A stretch of 8,286 nucleotides of DNA from Candidatus Hydrogenedentota bacterium (GCA_011046175.1 DSBB01000141.1:1-8286), one strand, 5' to 3'; positions 1 through 6,993 are shown, counted from the first letter of the stretch. Numbers and translations are program-made. Notes: generated by a model from the letters alone, not told the origin.

Positions 1-1003
1 GCGTACGGGCGTCCAATGAGGACAGATCGCCGCCAAACATGGCCTTTGAAGCGGCCATCGCATTGTCCAGCGCGGATTGGCCATGCACGAGCCGGGTCAC
101 TTCCTCCGCCAGCGCGCGTTGGGCGGCGCGCTCATGGGGCGCCCCTTTGATCTGCCGCTCCAATTCTTCGATTTTGTTCTTGGGCATGAAGGTGAAATAG
201 CGCAGGTAACAGCCCGCATCCTCATCGGCCTGATTCAGCCAGAATTGATAGAATTTATACGGGGATGTGCGGTCTGCGTCCAGCCAGATATTGCCCCCTT
301 CCGATTTGCCGAATTTAGAGCCGTCAGTTTTTGTCACGAGCGGCAGGGTAAGGCCATAGGAAGAGGCGTTGCGCAGCCTGCGGGTCAAATCCATTCCCGA
401 CACAATGTTTCCCCATTGGTCTGCGCCTCCGATCTGAAGGCGACAATCGTATTTTTCGTTCAGATACAGGAAATCATAGGACTGCAACAGGATATAAGAA
501 AATTCGGTATACGATATACCGCGGTCGCGGTCTTCAAGTCTCATGCGCACGCTATCGCGGTTCAGCATCATGTTGATGGAAAAATGTTTTCCAATATCGC
601 GTAAAAAATCGAGCAGCCGCGCCTCGCACAACCACTCGGCGTTATTCAGCAGTATGGCCGCGTTTTCGCCTGAGAACTCCAGAAACCGCTCCAATTGTCG
701 GCGAATCCCGCTCACGTTACGTTCCACATCGTCGCGACTGAGCATGGTCCGTTCCCGCGTCTTGCCGCTGGGGTCGCCAATCAGCCCCGTGCCGCCGCCC
801 ACCAGCGCAATCGGCTTATGGCCATGCCGCTGAAAATGCGCCAAACCCAGAATCGGCAACAGACTCCCTATATGCAGGCTGTCGGCCGTCGGGTCAAAAC
901 CACAGTACAACGTCAGGGATTCCCTTTCCAAAACGGCGGGAATCTCATCATGCGTTATTTGCTTCACCAAGCCGCGCCATTTTAACTCTTCAAACAAAGA
1001 CAT
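1..1003 (-). CDS. tyrS: Tyrosyl-tRNA synthetase, C-terminus cut by window edge
   Basis: Cytoplasmic class I aminoacyl-tRNA synthetase that activates tyrosine with ATP and charges tRNA-Tyr. Reading leftward from the ATG at 1003-1001 gives 334 codons without a stop. Bacterial TyrS is usually about 400-430 residues, so the C-terminal S4-like tRNA-binding domain lies outside the window. Seen: CGFDPTADSL at residues 34-43, followed by the HIGH-type motif as HIGS at 44-47; the Tyr/ATP pocket stretch QIGGADQWGN at 190-199; SYDF around 175-178; and the KMSKS-type loop as KFGKS at 230-234, the usual bacterial TyrS form. A purine-rich AAAGGGA lies about 9 nt upstream of the ATG, supporting this start. 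The gene follows lepB on the same strand after a 62-nt gap with no clear terminator, so it may be the last or a late gene of the lepA-lepB unit. Identity is very secure; only the start and the operon link are inferred. Confidence 0.96.
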   Translation of the reverse strand, partial: MSLFEELKWRGLVKQITHDEIPAVLERESLTLYCGFDPTADSLHIGSLLPILGLAHFQRHGHKPIALVGGGTGLIGDPSGKTRERTMLSRDDVERNVSGIRRQLERFLEFSGENAAILLNNAEWLCEARLLDFLRDIGKHFSINMMLNRDSVRMRLEDRDRGISYTEFSYILLQSYDFLYLNEKYDCRLQIGGADQWGNIVSGMDLTRRLRNASSYGLTLPLVTKTDGSKFGKSEGGNIWLDADRTSPYKFYQFWLNQADEDAGCYLRYFTFMPKNKIEELERQIKGAPHERAAQRALAEEVTRLVHGQSALDNAMAASKAMFGGDLSSLDART

Positions 1004-1065
1004 ATACTTTATTCCCTTTATCGTGACTTCCAATGAAGAGATAGTTCCGCCCCTTCACTACTTTA

Positions 1066-2112
1066 TCAGACTCTTGATTTCCGGCGCAATGCGAGAAAAA
1101 ATTCAAGACCGACAAAAGACAGGGGCAAGCCGTAAAGGAGCGTCCTGCCCCACCATGTTTGCGAGAAGCCCGTGAAATCCTGCCTGCGCGACCACGGCCA
1201 CCACACTGCAAAGGCGCGTCCGTACAGATGATTATGGGGAACCCATCCATACATGCGCCCATCGAGGCTATGGGCGCTGTTGTCGCCCAGCAGAAAGTAA
1301 TGGTCTTCCGGTATCACGGAGAATTCAGGAGCGTCGCTGACGCCATAGCGCATTTGGGGGCGGACGAGGGAGAAAAATCCGTCAAGTAATTGCAATGCGA
1401 CCGGATTCACGTCATTACACAACGCCTCAACATCCTCGTCATTCAATTCGTCAAGCGTCACGTCCCTGACCGCGTCATGCAGGCGTTGCATTTCGGCATA
1501 AAGTGTTTTTACCTGCGGATGCTGCGGATTCAAACTTGGCAGCGGCTGATTCTTTTTCGCCAGAAACAGCAGTTGTTTCTTTTGTTCCAACGCATCCAGC
1601 GTTACTTCATCAGTATAGGCCAACACATCCTCGAGCGGTTCGGGCGGCGCAACGACTTCGCCGTTAATCACTATTTTTCCCTCGTTGATGCGCACCTGCT
1701 CGCCGGGCAAGCCGACAACCCGTTTAATCAAAATGGGATGTTCGGCGTTTGGATCAACAGCGCGAAACACAACAATGTCCCAGCGCCGGGGTCCCCCCCA
1801 TTTCCACAAGCGCGCTGTTGTGAAAGGAATGCGTGGTCCGAACAGCCATTTGTTGACCAGCACACGGTCGCCACGGAAAAACCGCGGATCGCCAGTCAGC
1901 GTTGGTTCCATTGAACCGGACGGAATCGTATACTGATCAACCACGCAGCCCTTAATGAATAAAATGGCGGCAATGATTCCCAGCCAACCGCCTAAATTAC
2001 GCCATGTCCACGGGCCGGTGACAGCTTCCACGAGACTTTTCAGGCATCGCAGCAATGACGATGCGCGTGACGTGTTCGCGCCGGACTTGCAGGCGTCTTC
2101 TTGCTCAGCCAT
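1066..2112 (-). CDS. lepB: Signal peptidase I (leader peptidase), with large insertion
   Basis: Membrane-bound serine protease of the S26 family that removes signal peptides from exported preproteins on the outer face of the inner membrane, using a Ser-Lys dyad. With the ATG at 2112 it is 348 residues. Seen: an N-terminal membrane segment about 40-58; box B YTIPSGSMEPTL at 61-72 with predicted nucleophile Ser67; box C RGDRVLVNKW at 80-89; box D WDIVVF at 111-116 and IKRVVGLPGE at 129-138 with predicted general base Lys130; and box E GDNSAHSLDGR at 276-286. Residues about 155-262 form a long, helix-prone, acidic insertion between boxes D and E. Residues about 324-342 are hydrophobic and end in RRKSRV, possibly a second membrane segment. 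The start at 2112 is preferred over the in-frame ATGs at 2118 and 2166 because GAGGA sits about 6 nt upstream and the start overlaps the lepA stop by 8 nt, which suggests translational coupling. The gene ends in tandem TGA TAA. Confidence 0.95.
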   Translation of the reverse strand: MAEQEDACKSGANTSRASSLLRCLKSLVEAVTGPWTWRNLGGWLGIIAAILFIKGCVVDQYTIPSGSMEPTLTGDPRFFRGDRVLVNKWLFGPRIPFTTARLWKWGGPRRWDIVVFRAVDPNAEHPILIKRVVGLPGEQVRINEGKIVINGEVVAPPEPLEDVLAYTDEVTLDALEQKKQLLFLAKKNQPLPSLNPQHPQVKTLYAEMQRLHDAVRDVTLDELNDEDVEALCNDVNPVALQLLDGFFSLVRPQMRYGVSDAPEFSVIPEDHYFLLGDNSAHSLDGRMYGWVPHNHLYGRAFAVWWPWSRRQDFTGFSQTWWGRTLLYGLPLSFVGLEFFLALRRKSRV

Positions 2113-2122
2113 TCTCATCCTC
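2105..2122 (-). promoter_or_regulatory. lepA/lepB stop-start overlap with internal ribosome binding site
   Basis: On the minus strand the last bases of lepA read GAGGATGAGAATGGCTGA. GAGGA is a plausible Shine-Dalgarno sequence for the ATG at 2112, and ATGGCTGA holds both the lepB start and the lepA TGA stop. The 8-nt overlap implies reinitiation or coupling of lepB translation to lepA. This decides the lepB start, since the longer in-frame reading would run 62 nt into lepA. Confidence 0.7.
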
Positions 2123-3922
2123 GTTGACCCGCAACAACGCCATGAACGCTTCCTGCGGCACTTCAACCGTGCCGATCTGTTTCATGCGTTTTTTGCCTTC
2201 TTTTTGTTTTTCCAGCAGTTTGCGCTTGCGCGTTATGTCGCCGCCGTAACATTTTGCGGTGACGTTCTTGCGGAGCGGGGAGATGGTCTCGCGCACAATG
2301 ATCTTGCGATGTATGGCTGCTTGAATCGCCACCTCATATTGCTGTCGCGGAATGAGTTTGCGCAGTTTTTGTGCCAGGGCGCGTCCCAGTCTGACGGCAT
2401 TCTCACGGTGGACAATCGTAGATAGCGCATCCACGGGTTCACCGTTCAGCATCAGATCAAGCTTGACAAGATTGCCGGTCTGATACCCTATAAGTTGGTA
2501 TTCCAGAGAACCGTAACCGCGAGTGCAGCTCTTCAGTTTGTCGTAAAAATCAATCACGATCTCCGCCAATGGCATTCTGTAGACGGCCATACAGCGGTTG
2601 CCGTCAATGTAATCCACGCGGACATGAACGCCCCGTTTCCGTTTGCACAGTTCAATAACGGCGCTCAGATACTGTGTGGGGCACATAATATCCGCTTCGA
2701 TGTAAGGCTCTTCAATGCTCTCAATTTCCGCAGGCTCGGGCATTTGAGACGCCTTTTCCATGACAATTGTCGTTCCGTCCGTCTTGTTCACCCGATACGC
2801 CACGTTTGGCATGGTGGTAACAAGGGTGAGGCCGAATTCGCGTTCCAACCTTTCCTGCACGATTTCCATGTGCAGCAAACCCAAAAAGCCAAGCCGGAAA
2901 CCCAGCCCCAACGCGTCGGAACTGTCCGCATGGTACTGAAACGAATTATCGTTCAGGTGCAGTTTGTCTAGCGCGTCGCGCAGTTCCTCATAATCGGTGG
3001 CAGCGGCGGGATACAAACCGGAGAAGACAACGGGCTTCACTTCCTTGTATCCCGGCAACGGTTTGAGCGCGGGCTTGTCCGTATCCGTCACGGTGTCCCC
3101 TATCTGGGTATCCGCCAGGGTCTTGATATTGCATATGAGGTAACCCACCTCTCCGGCGGTCAGTTCCTCGCGCGGCATCGCCTGAGGATGCAGGGAACCG
3201 ACCTCCGCAACTTCATGTTTCGCGTCGGTTATCATAAGCGTTACGCGCTGTCCCTTGCTTATTACGCCTTCCACAACGCGTATATAAACAATGACACCGC
3301 GATAAGAATTATAAACCGCGTCAAAAATCAGCGCGCGCAGCGGCGCGTCCACCTGTCCTCTGGGCGCGGGGATACGCTTCGCCACGGCCTCGAGCACCTC
3401 TTTTGCCCCCTGCCCCGATTTTGCGCTTACCAGCAACGCGTCGTCTGCGGGCAGTCCGACCACCTCTTCTATCTGCCGTCTTGAACCTTCAATATCAGCG
3501 GCCGGCAAATCAATCTTGTTAATCACCGGAATAATTTCAAGGTTCTGCTCGATGGCCTTGTAGGCATTGGCCAGCGTCTGTGCCTCCACTCCCTGCGCAG
3601 CGTCCACAAGCAACAACGCGCCCTCGCATGCGGCCATTGCCCTGGAAACTTCATAAGCGAAATCCACATGGCCGGGCGTGTCAATAAGATTAAGCATGTA
3701 CATCATGCCGTCATCAGCCTGATACTCCATACGGACCGCGACGGACTTGATGGTAATGCCCCGTTCACGCTCGATGTCCATGGTGTCGAGGGTCTGCTCC
3801 TTCAGATTTCGCTCGTCCACCGTATGCGTGTATTCCAACAACCTGTCCGCCAATGTGGACTTGCCATGATCAATATGCGCGATTATGCAAAAATTCCGTA
3901 TTCGTTCTTGGGGTATTTTCAT
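2105..3922 (-). CDS. lepA: Elongation factor 4 (ribosomal GTPase LepA)
   Basis: Translational GTPase that acts on the ribosome; proposed roles include back-translocation and support of initiation or 30S assembly. The 605 residues match the family length of about 600. All GTPase motifs are present: G1 AHIDHGKS at 15-22, G2 RGIT at 54-57, G3 DTPGH at 81-85, G4 NKID at 135-138 and G5 SAK at 166-168. The C-terminal part carries the family-specific region with RETISPLRKNVTAKCYGGD followed by the lysine/arginine-rich stretch ending in KKRMKQIG, which distinguishes LepA from EF-G, BipA and TetQ. The ATG at 3922 has only a weak GGAAG immediately upstream, so its ribosome binding site is poor. The stop overlaps the start of lepB by 8 nt, in keeping with the lepA-lepB gene order known from many bacteria, including E. 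coli. No truncation or frameshift is visible. Confidence 0.97.
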   Translation of the reverse strand: MKIPQERIRNFCIIAHIDHGKSTLADRLLEYTHTVDERNLKEQTLDTMDIERERGITIKSVAVRMEYQADDGMMYMLNLIDTPGHVDFAYEVSRAMAACEGALLLVDAAQGVEAQTLANAYKAIEQNLEIIPVINKIDLPAADIEGSRRQIEEVVGLPADDALLVSAKSGQGAKEVLEAVAKRIPAPRGQVDAPLRALIFDAVYNSYRGVIVYIRVVEGVISKGQRVTLMITDAKHEVAEVGSLHPQAMPREELTAGEVGYLICNIKTLADTQIGDTVTDTDKPALKPLPGYKEVKPVVFSGLYPAAATDYEELRDALDKLHLNDNSFQYHADSSDALGLGFRLGFLGLLHMEIVQERLEREFGLTLVTTMPNVAYRVNKTDGTTIVMEKASQMPEPAEIESIEEPYIEADIMCPTQYLSAVIELCKRKRGVHVRVDYIDGNRCMAVYRMPLAEIVIDFYDKLKSCTRGYGSLEYQLIGYQTGNLVKLDLMLNGEPVDALSTIVHRENAVRLGRALAQKLRKLIPRQQYEVAIQAAIHRKIIVRETISPLRKNVTAKCYGGDITRKRKLLEKQKEGKKRMKQIGTVEVPQEAFMALLRVNEDENG

Positions 3923-4108
3923 GCTTCCGATGCCGAACCTGAATTTGGTCTGACGCCGCCCTTGACTGTGGCGGTCACACTACTACACTAAACCATCTTC
4001 CCTTGCCTGCCCCGCCTCATATAGTAACAGTGCGGCTGCCGTTTACACAAACGAACCCCTTTTGTCGGGGACGCCGGCAACTTTGACGCCGGAAAAACAC
4101 GTCCGCGC
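3923..4108. other. Intergenic region between kinase and lepA with small inverted repeats
   Basis: No convincing gene is present in these 186 bases. On the minus strand, just after the kinase stop, CCGGC/GCCGG arms (4088-4092 with 4074-4078) enclose a 9-nt loop, then a CCCC/GGGG pair (4067-4070 with 4056-4059) is followed by a T-rich but interrupted tract. These could form a weak terminator or processing structure, but there is no real poly-U tail. GACGCCGG also occurs as a direct repeat at 4070-4077 and 4085-4092. Nearer lepA, CCGCC/GGCGG arms (3956-3960 with 3970-3974) could form a hairpin in the lepA leader. Confidence 0.35.
4021..4050 (-). promoter_or_regulatory. Weak candidate promoter for lepA
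   Basis: On the minus strand TTGTGT (4050-4045) is followed after 18 nt by TACTAT (4026-4021), with three and four matches respectively to the sigma-70 -35 and -10 consensus. It would give a leader of roughly 90 nt before lepA containing one small hairpin. Match quality is modest; lepA could instead be read through from the upstream kinase gene. Confidence 0.28.
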
Positions 4109-5776
4109 CTATTCGGCAAATACGCACCGGAATCCCGTATTTTTTTGTCGCACATCGGGGAACAGACCCTTTCGGGCGCTTGTGACGATTTCATTGTTTT
4201 GCGATTCAAAACATCCGCCGCGGACGGTCTTCTGCGGAAATTTCTCCAGCGACAATCTTCCCCCGCGCTGCCGCTCGTAAGGGGCGAAGGCATCCAATGT
4301 CCATTCGTACACGTTTCCGGCGAGGTCAACGATTCCTTCCGGTGTGCGTCCTTCCTCGTGCATGGTTACAATGCTGGGCATGCCCAGATAATTTCCGAAG
4401 TTGCAACGTGTCGTGTCCGGCTGGGTGTTGCCCCACGGGTACCTGCGATTTTCGGGGCCGCGCGCGGCGAATTCCCATTGCGCTTCCGTGGGCAGTTGCT
4501 TGCCCGCCCATGCGGCATAGGCCAACGCTTCCTCCCATGTAACGCCCACCACCGGCTGGTCGGGTCCGTTAACCTGCGGGTCGCGCCAAAACCGCGGTTC
4601 CTGCGCGCCGGTGTCTTTGAGGAAGCGTTCATACTGGGCGATAGTCACCGGGTAGATATCCATCCAGAAGGGGGCGACATACATATCCGCCTCGGGCGAC
4701 TCATCGGAGACGGCGTTATTGCCCATGCGAAAATAACCGCCCTCGAAGAAGACCATGCCCTCGGTCGAGGTCTTGCTTGGATAAACATTTCCCGCCGTCC
4801 TTGCGGTTCTTGCCTGGTAAGATTGGCCAAAGGCCTGCTTCAAGGCGTCATGAAAATCACGTGCCGTTTGCCATCGTTCGCCCTTGTCCTCGCGGACAGC
4901 CTTATCGGCCACAAGGCTTACGCTTGGCGCCACGTCGCTTCTTTTGATGGGCATTTCCGGGGGCAATTCCTTTGGCGTGCGCAAGGTAAGCAATTCCCGC
5001 AACACAAGTCCGGCGGTGTAGATATCAGCGCGCAGGTCAACCGGCTGATGGCGCATTTGTTCGGGCGAAGCATATACCGGTGTGCCAACGACCTTTTTTT
5101 TGCGTTGTTCATCCGTGCCGGAGTTGCCTGCCTCATTCTCTTCAACCGCTTTCGCCAGGCCAAAGTCCAGCACCTTTACCTGATTATCGTTTAGAAGTAT
5201 GATGTTTTCCGGCTTGATATCCCGATGCACCACCCAGCGATGCGCATAGTCAAGCGCATCCAAGATTTGCAGCATGATGTGAACGGTCTGCTTGACGGGC
5301 ACGTGCCGCCGGTTGCTACGGTAACGCATGAGAAACTCGCGAAGCGATATCCCCTTGGCATACTCCATGGACAGGTACAACACCCCGTCAACGGTAAACC
5401 CCACATCATGCACGGCAATGATATTTTCATGACGCAAGCGTCGAGCGATCTGAGCCTCCCGCAAAAACAGACGGCGGCCTTTTTCTGTTCGAAGCACCCC
5501 GCGGCGCAGGAATTTTAACGCCACATCCTCATTGACAAGCGTGTCCTCCGCTTCATAAACCACGCCCATGCCCCCGCGTCCGATGAACGACTTGATAACA
5601 TAGCGTTCACCGATGCGGTCATTAGGCTTGAAATCAATGGACGCGGCGACGACAGGCACATCGCCTGCGGGCACACTTATGGGGCTGCCGCAGTTCAAAC
5701 ATGCGCCCTGGCGTCCCTGTACTGATTCGGGCACATGTATTTTTAAGCCGCAATGGGCACACGTTACCGGTATCAT
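4109..5776 (-). CDS. Zinc-ribbon Ser/Thr protein kinase fused to FGE/SUMF1-like domain
   Basis: Predicted cytoplasmic Hanks-type kinase of 555 residues (numbered from the ATG at 5776). Domains in order: a zinc ribbon with CxxC pairs at 6-9 and 26-29; a kinase domain about 59-316; a short linker; and an FGE-sulfatase/SUMF1-like domain about 340-555. Kinase motifs are complete: glycine loop GRGGMGVVYEAED from 66, ATP lysine K88, helix-C glutamate E107, HRDIKPEN at 184-191, DFG at 204-206 and SPEQ at 237-240, so it should be an active RD kinase. The C-terminal domain shows FRMG, PVTIAQYERFL, LPTEAQWEFAARG, GNVYEWT, VRGG and GFRC, typical of the fold. The cysteine pair that true formylglycine-generating enzymes carry shortly after RGGS is not present, so catalysis is unlikely. 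There is no membrane segment. An in-frame TTG at 5785 would add three residues; no strong ribosome binding site distinguishes the two starts. The gene is divergent from the secreted protein to its right. Substrates are unknown. Confidence 0.92.
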   Translation of the reverse strand: MIPVTCAHCGLKIHVPESVQGRQGACLNCGSPISVPAGDVPVVAASIDFKPNDRIGERYVIKSFIGRGGMGVVYEAEDTLVNEDVALKFLRRGVLRTEKGRRLFLREAQIARRLRHENIIAVHDVGFTVDGVLYLSMEYAKGISLREFLMRYRSNRRHVPVKQTVHIMLQILDALDYAHRWVVHRDIKPENIILLNDNQVKVLDFGLAKAVEENEAGNSGTDEQRKKKVVGTPVYASPEQMRHQPVDLRADIYTAGLVLRELLTLRTPKELPPEMPIKRSDVAPSVSLVADKAVREDKGERWQTARDFHDALKQAFGQSYQARTARTAGNVYPSKTSTEGMVFFEGGYFRMGNNAVSDESPEADMYVAPFWMDIYPVTIAQYERFLKDTGAQEPRFWRDPQVNGPDQPVVGVTWEEALAYAAWAGKQLPTEAQWEFAARGPENRRYPWGNTQPDTTRCNFGNYLGMPSIVTMHEEGRTPEGIVDLAGNVYEWTLDAFAPYERQRGGRLSLEKFPQKTVRGGCFESQNNEIVTSARKGLFPDVRQKNTGFRCVFAE

Positions 5777-5877
5777 GAGGAACAAGGTAACTTGCCGGAC
5801 ACCCTAAAAACAAGTATGATAGCCGTGGCATCTGATTCGCGGCGGTAAAATGTACCACACAGGAGAGCGTTAAAATA
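5777..5877. promoter_or_regulatory. Divergent intergenic region, probable promoters for both flanking genes
   Basis: The 101-bp region separates the leftward kinase gene from the rightward secreted-protein gene. On the plus strand TAAAAT at 5846-5851 matches five of six -10 positions, but no good -35 lies upstream; AGGAGAG at 5861-5867 is the ribosome binding site for the ATG at 5878. On the minus strand TATCAT (5821-5816) matches five of six -10 positions, also without a clear -35. CAAG/CTTG half-sites at 5783-5786, 5791-5794 and 5811-5814 form short inverted repeats near the kinase start. Confidence 0.4.
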
Positions 5878-6849
5878 ATGAAAAAACGGCAAGAAGGATA
5901 TGCAGCATACTGTTTCACATCCATCAGGAAAACAATACTGCTTGGTGTTGCCTTCGCACTTTTTCTGTTTAATGCCGCTGCGGATAGAGTTTATATTCGC
6001 GGGGAAATTGCGCGCGACCGCGAAGAGGCCGCCACAGTAACCCTGTACCAGGTTTCCCCGACAACCCCTCCCTCCGTACTGATTATTTTTTTAACTTACC
6101 GTAAAAATGAAATGACAATGGTCGCATCAGAAAACGGGCTGTATGCGCAGCTGACAGAGGCGCACAGGGAGAATGGTTTTACTATTTCCAACATCCATCA
6201 TGACGTGATCGATGCTGACGCCAATAAGGCGTGCCTTGCCCTTGCCGTGTACAACGAAACCGGCGGCAAGGCGCTGTCACCGGGCGCGCTGCTTTCTTTT
6301 TCAACGCAGATTGCCAATGAGGTTAAAAACGTTGACAGTTTACAGATCGAAATCAATGAATCAAGCAATCGTGTCACTCTAAACGGCGCCGCATTGGCCT
6401 CCTCGGCATCCGATGCCGACGCGACCCCTTTACAAGTGTTGACAGAACCTTTACATGTTCCGGTCAGGTGCGTGATTCCGGAGCCGCCCGCGCATGTTCG
6501 CGCTTCGTGGCGCTACCATGATTACATTATCGTCACGTGGGACGCTCCCGACGGGAACACCGAATGGGAATACCAGGTATATCGAAACACGGAGGATGAT
6601 ACTGCCACAGCCGTCCCGCTGAGCGCGGCATGGACCCGTGAGTTGTCATTCCACGATATGCTGGACGACCTTGGCGCCGCCGTTGGTTCCGGCGGTTGCG
6701 GCTGTTCCTCGCCCAGATATTATTATTGGGTATGGGCGCGTGATCGTGTCACGCAATGTGTGAGCGATTTCAGCGCACCAGCGGCACGGGGCGGCCTATT
6801 GCCGTGGTGGATTCCGTCATTCAACTGCACCGGAACAAAACATAAATAG
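5878..6849 (+). CDS. Secreted protein with cohesin-like and FN3-like beta-sandwich domains
   Basis: Unrecognised exported protein of 323 residues. An N-terminal signal peptide is visible: basic start (MKKR, R17, K18), hydrophobic core about 19-31 and a likely Sec cleavage site after A35. Residues about 36-190 alternate hydrophobic strands and loops (VLIIFLTY at 67-74, ACLALAVYNE at 118-127, ALLSFSTQIA at 137-146) in a pattern reminiscent of cohesin-type or related adhesion sandwiches; this fold call is tentative. Residues about 202-302 look like one fibronectin type III domain: PEPPAHVRASW, YIIVTWDAPDG, EYQVYRN, then YYYWVWARD and VSDFSAP. A Gly/Cys insertion GSGGCGCSS at 270-278 precedes the YYYWV strand, and C294 and C317 could pair with it. 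The protein ends soon after FN3 with a short aromatic tail (LLPWWIP). No enzyme motif, anchor or sorting signal is seen. The start is supported by AGGAGAG 10-12 nt upstream. A role in surface attachment or binding is a guess. Confidence 0.85.
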   Translation: MKKRQEGYAAYCFTSIRKTILLGVAFALFLFNAAADRVYIRGEIARDREEAATVTLYQVSPTTPPSVLIIFLTYRKNEMTMVASENGLYAQLTEAHRENGFTISNIHHDVIDADANKACLALAVYNETGGKALSPGALLSFSTQIANEVKNVDSLQIEINESSNRVTLNGAALASSASDADATPLQVLTEPLHVPVRCVIPEPPAHVRASWRYHDYIIVTWDAPDGNTEWEYQVYRNTEDDTATAVPLSAAWTRELSFHDMLDDLGAAVGSGGCGCSSPRYYYWVWARDRVTQCVSDFSAPAARGGLLPWWIPSFNCTGTKHK

Positions 6850-6931
6850 GACGCGCCGCCCGGCGGCACATCCATCAAGAAAACGCGGCGCAACAAGATC
6901 AAGGGCGCATATTTTTTTGTCCTTTCGCCCT
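6850..6931 (+). terminator. Possible terminator or structured 3' region after the secreted-protein gene
   Basis: Just after the TAG stop, GCGCCGC (6853-6859) can pair with GCGGCGC (6885-6891). An inner palindrome GCCGCC-C-GGCGGC (6856-6868) would compete with it. A second pair, AGGGCG (6902-6907) with CGCCCT (6926-6931), encloses a run of seven T at 6912-6918. The T run lies about 20 nt after the first stem and inside the loop of the second, so neither is a textbook intrinsic terminator. A structured 3' end is plausible; termination here is inferred. Confidence 0.3.
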
Positions 6932-6963
6932 CATGTAACAGTCCACCCGCAATGCAATCCGAC

Positions 6964-6993
6964 TTGACACCGGAGGGCATATCGGGGTAGTCT
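6964..6993 (+). promoter_or_regulatory. Candidate sigma-70-type promoter for the oxidoreductase gene
   Basis: A perfect TTGACA at 6964-6969 is followed after 18 nt by TAGTCT at 6988-6993, which matches three of six -10 positions. Transcription would start around 7000, leaving a leader of about 25 nt with AGGAG at 7012-7016, 10 nt before the ATG at 7027. The -35 box is strong and the -10 box weak, so an activator or another sigma factor is possible. Confidence 0.4.

Noticed and set aside
77..604. 175-codon open frame on the plus strand opposite tyrS
   Set aside because: It is antisense to the KFGKS and QWGN regions of TyrS and has no recognisable motif or ribosome binding site.
1390..1914. 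174-codon open frame on the plus strand opposite lepB
   Set aside because: It is antisense to the signal peptidase insertion and catalytic boxes, with no independent coding support.
2113..2166. Upstream extension of lepB to the ATG at 2166
   Set aside because: The extra 18 residues (arginine- and cysteine-rich) overlap conserved lepA coding sequence by 62 nt, while a better ribosome binding site serves the ATG at 2112.
4145..5194. 349-codon open frame on the plus strand opposite the kinase gene
   Set aside because: It lies wholly antisense to a gene with complete kinase and FGE motifs. Its translation shows no domain pattern; it is a by-product of GC-rich coding sequence.
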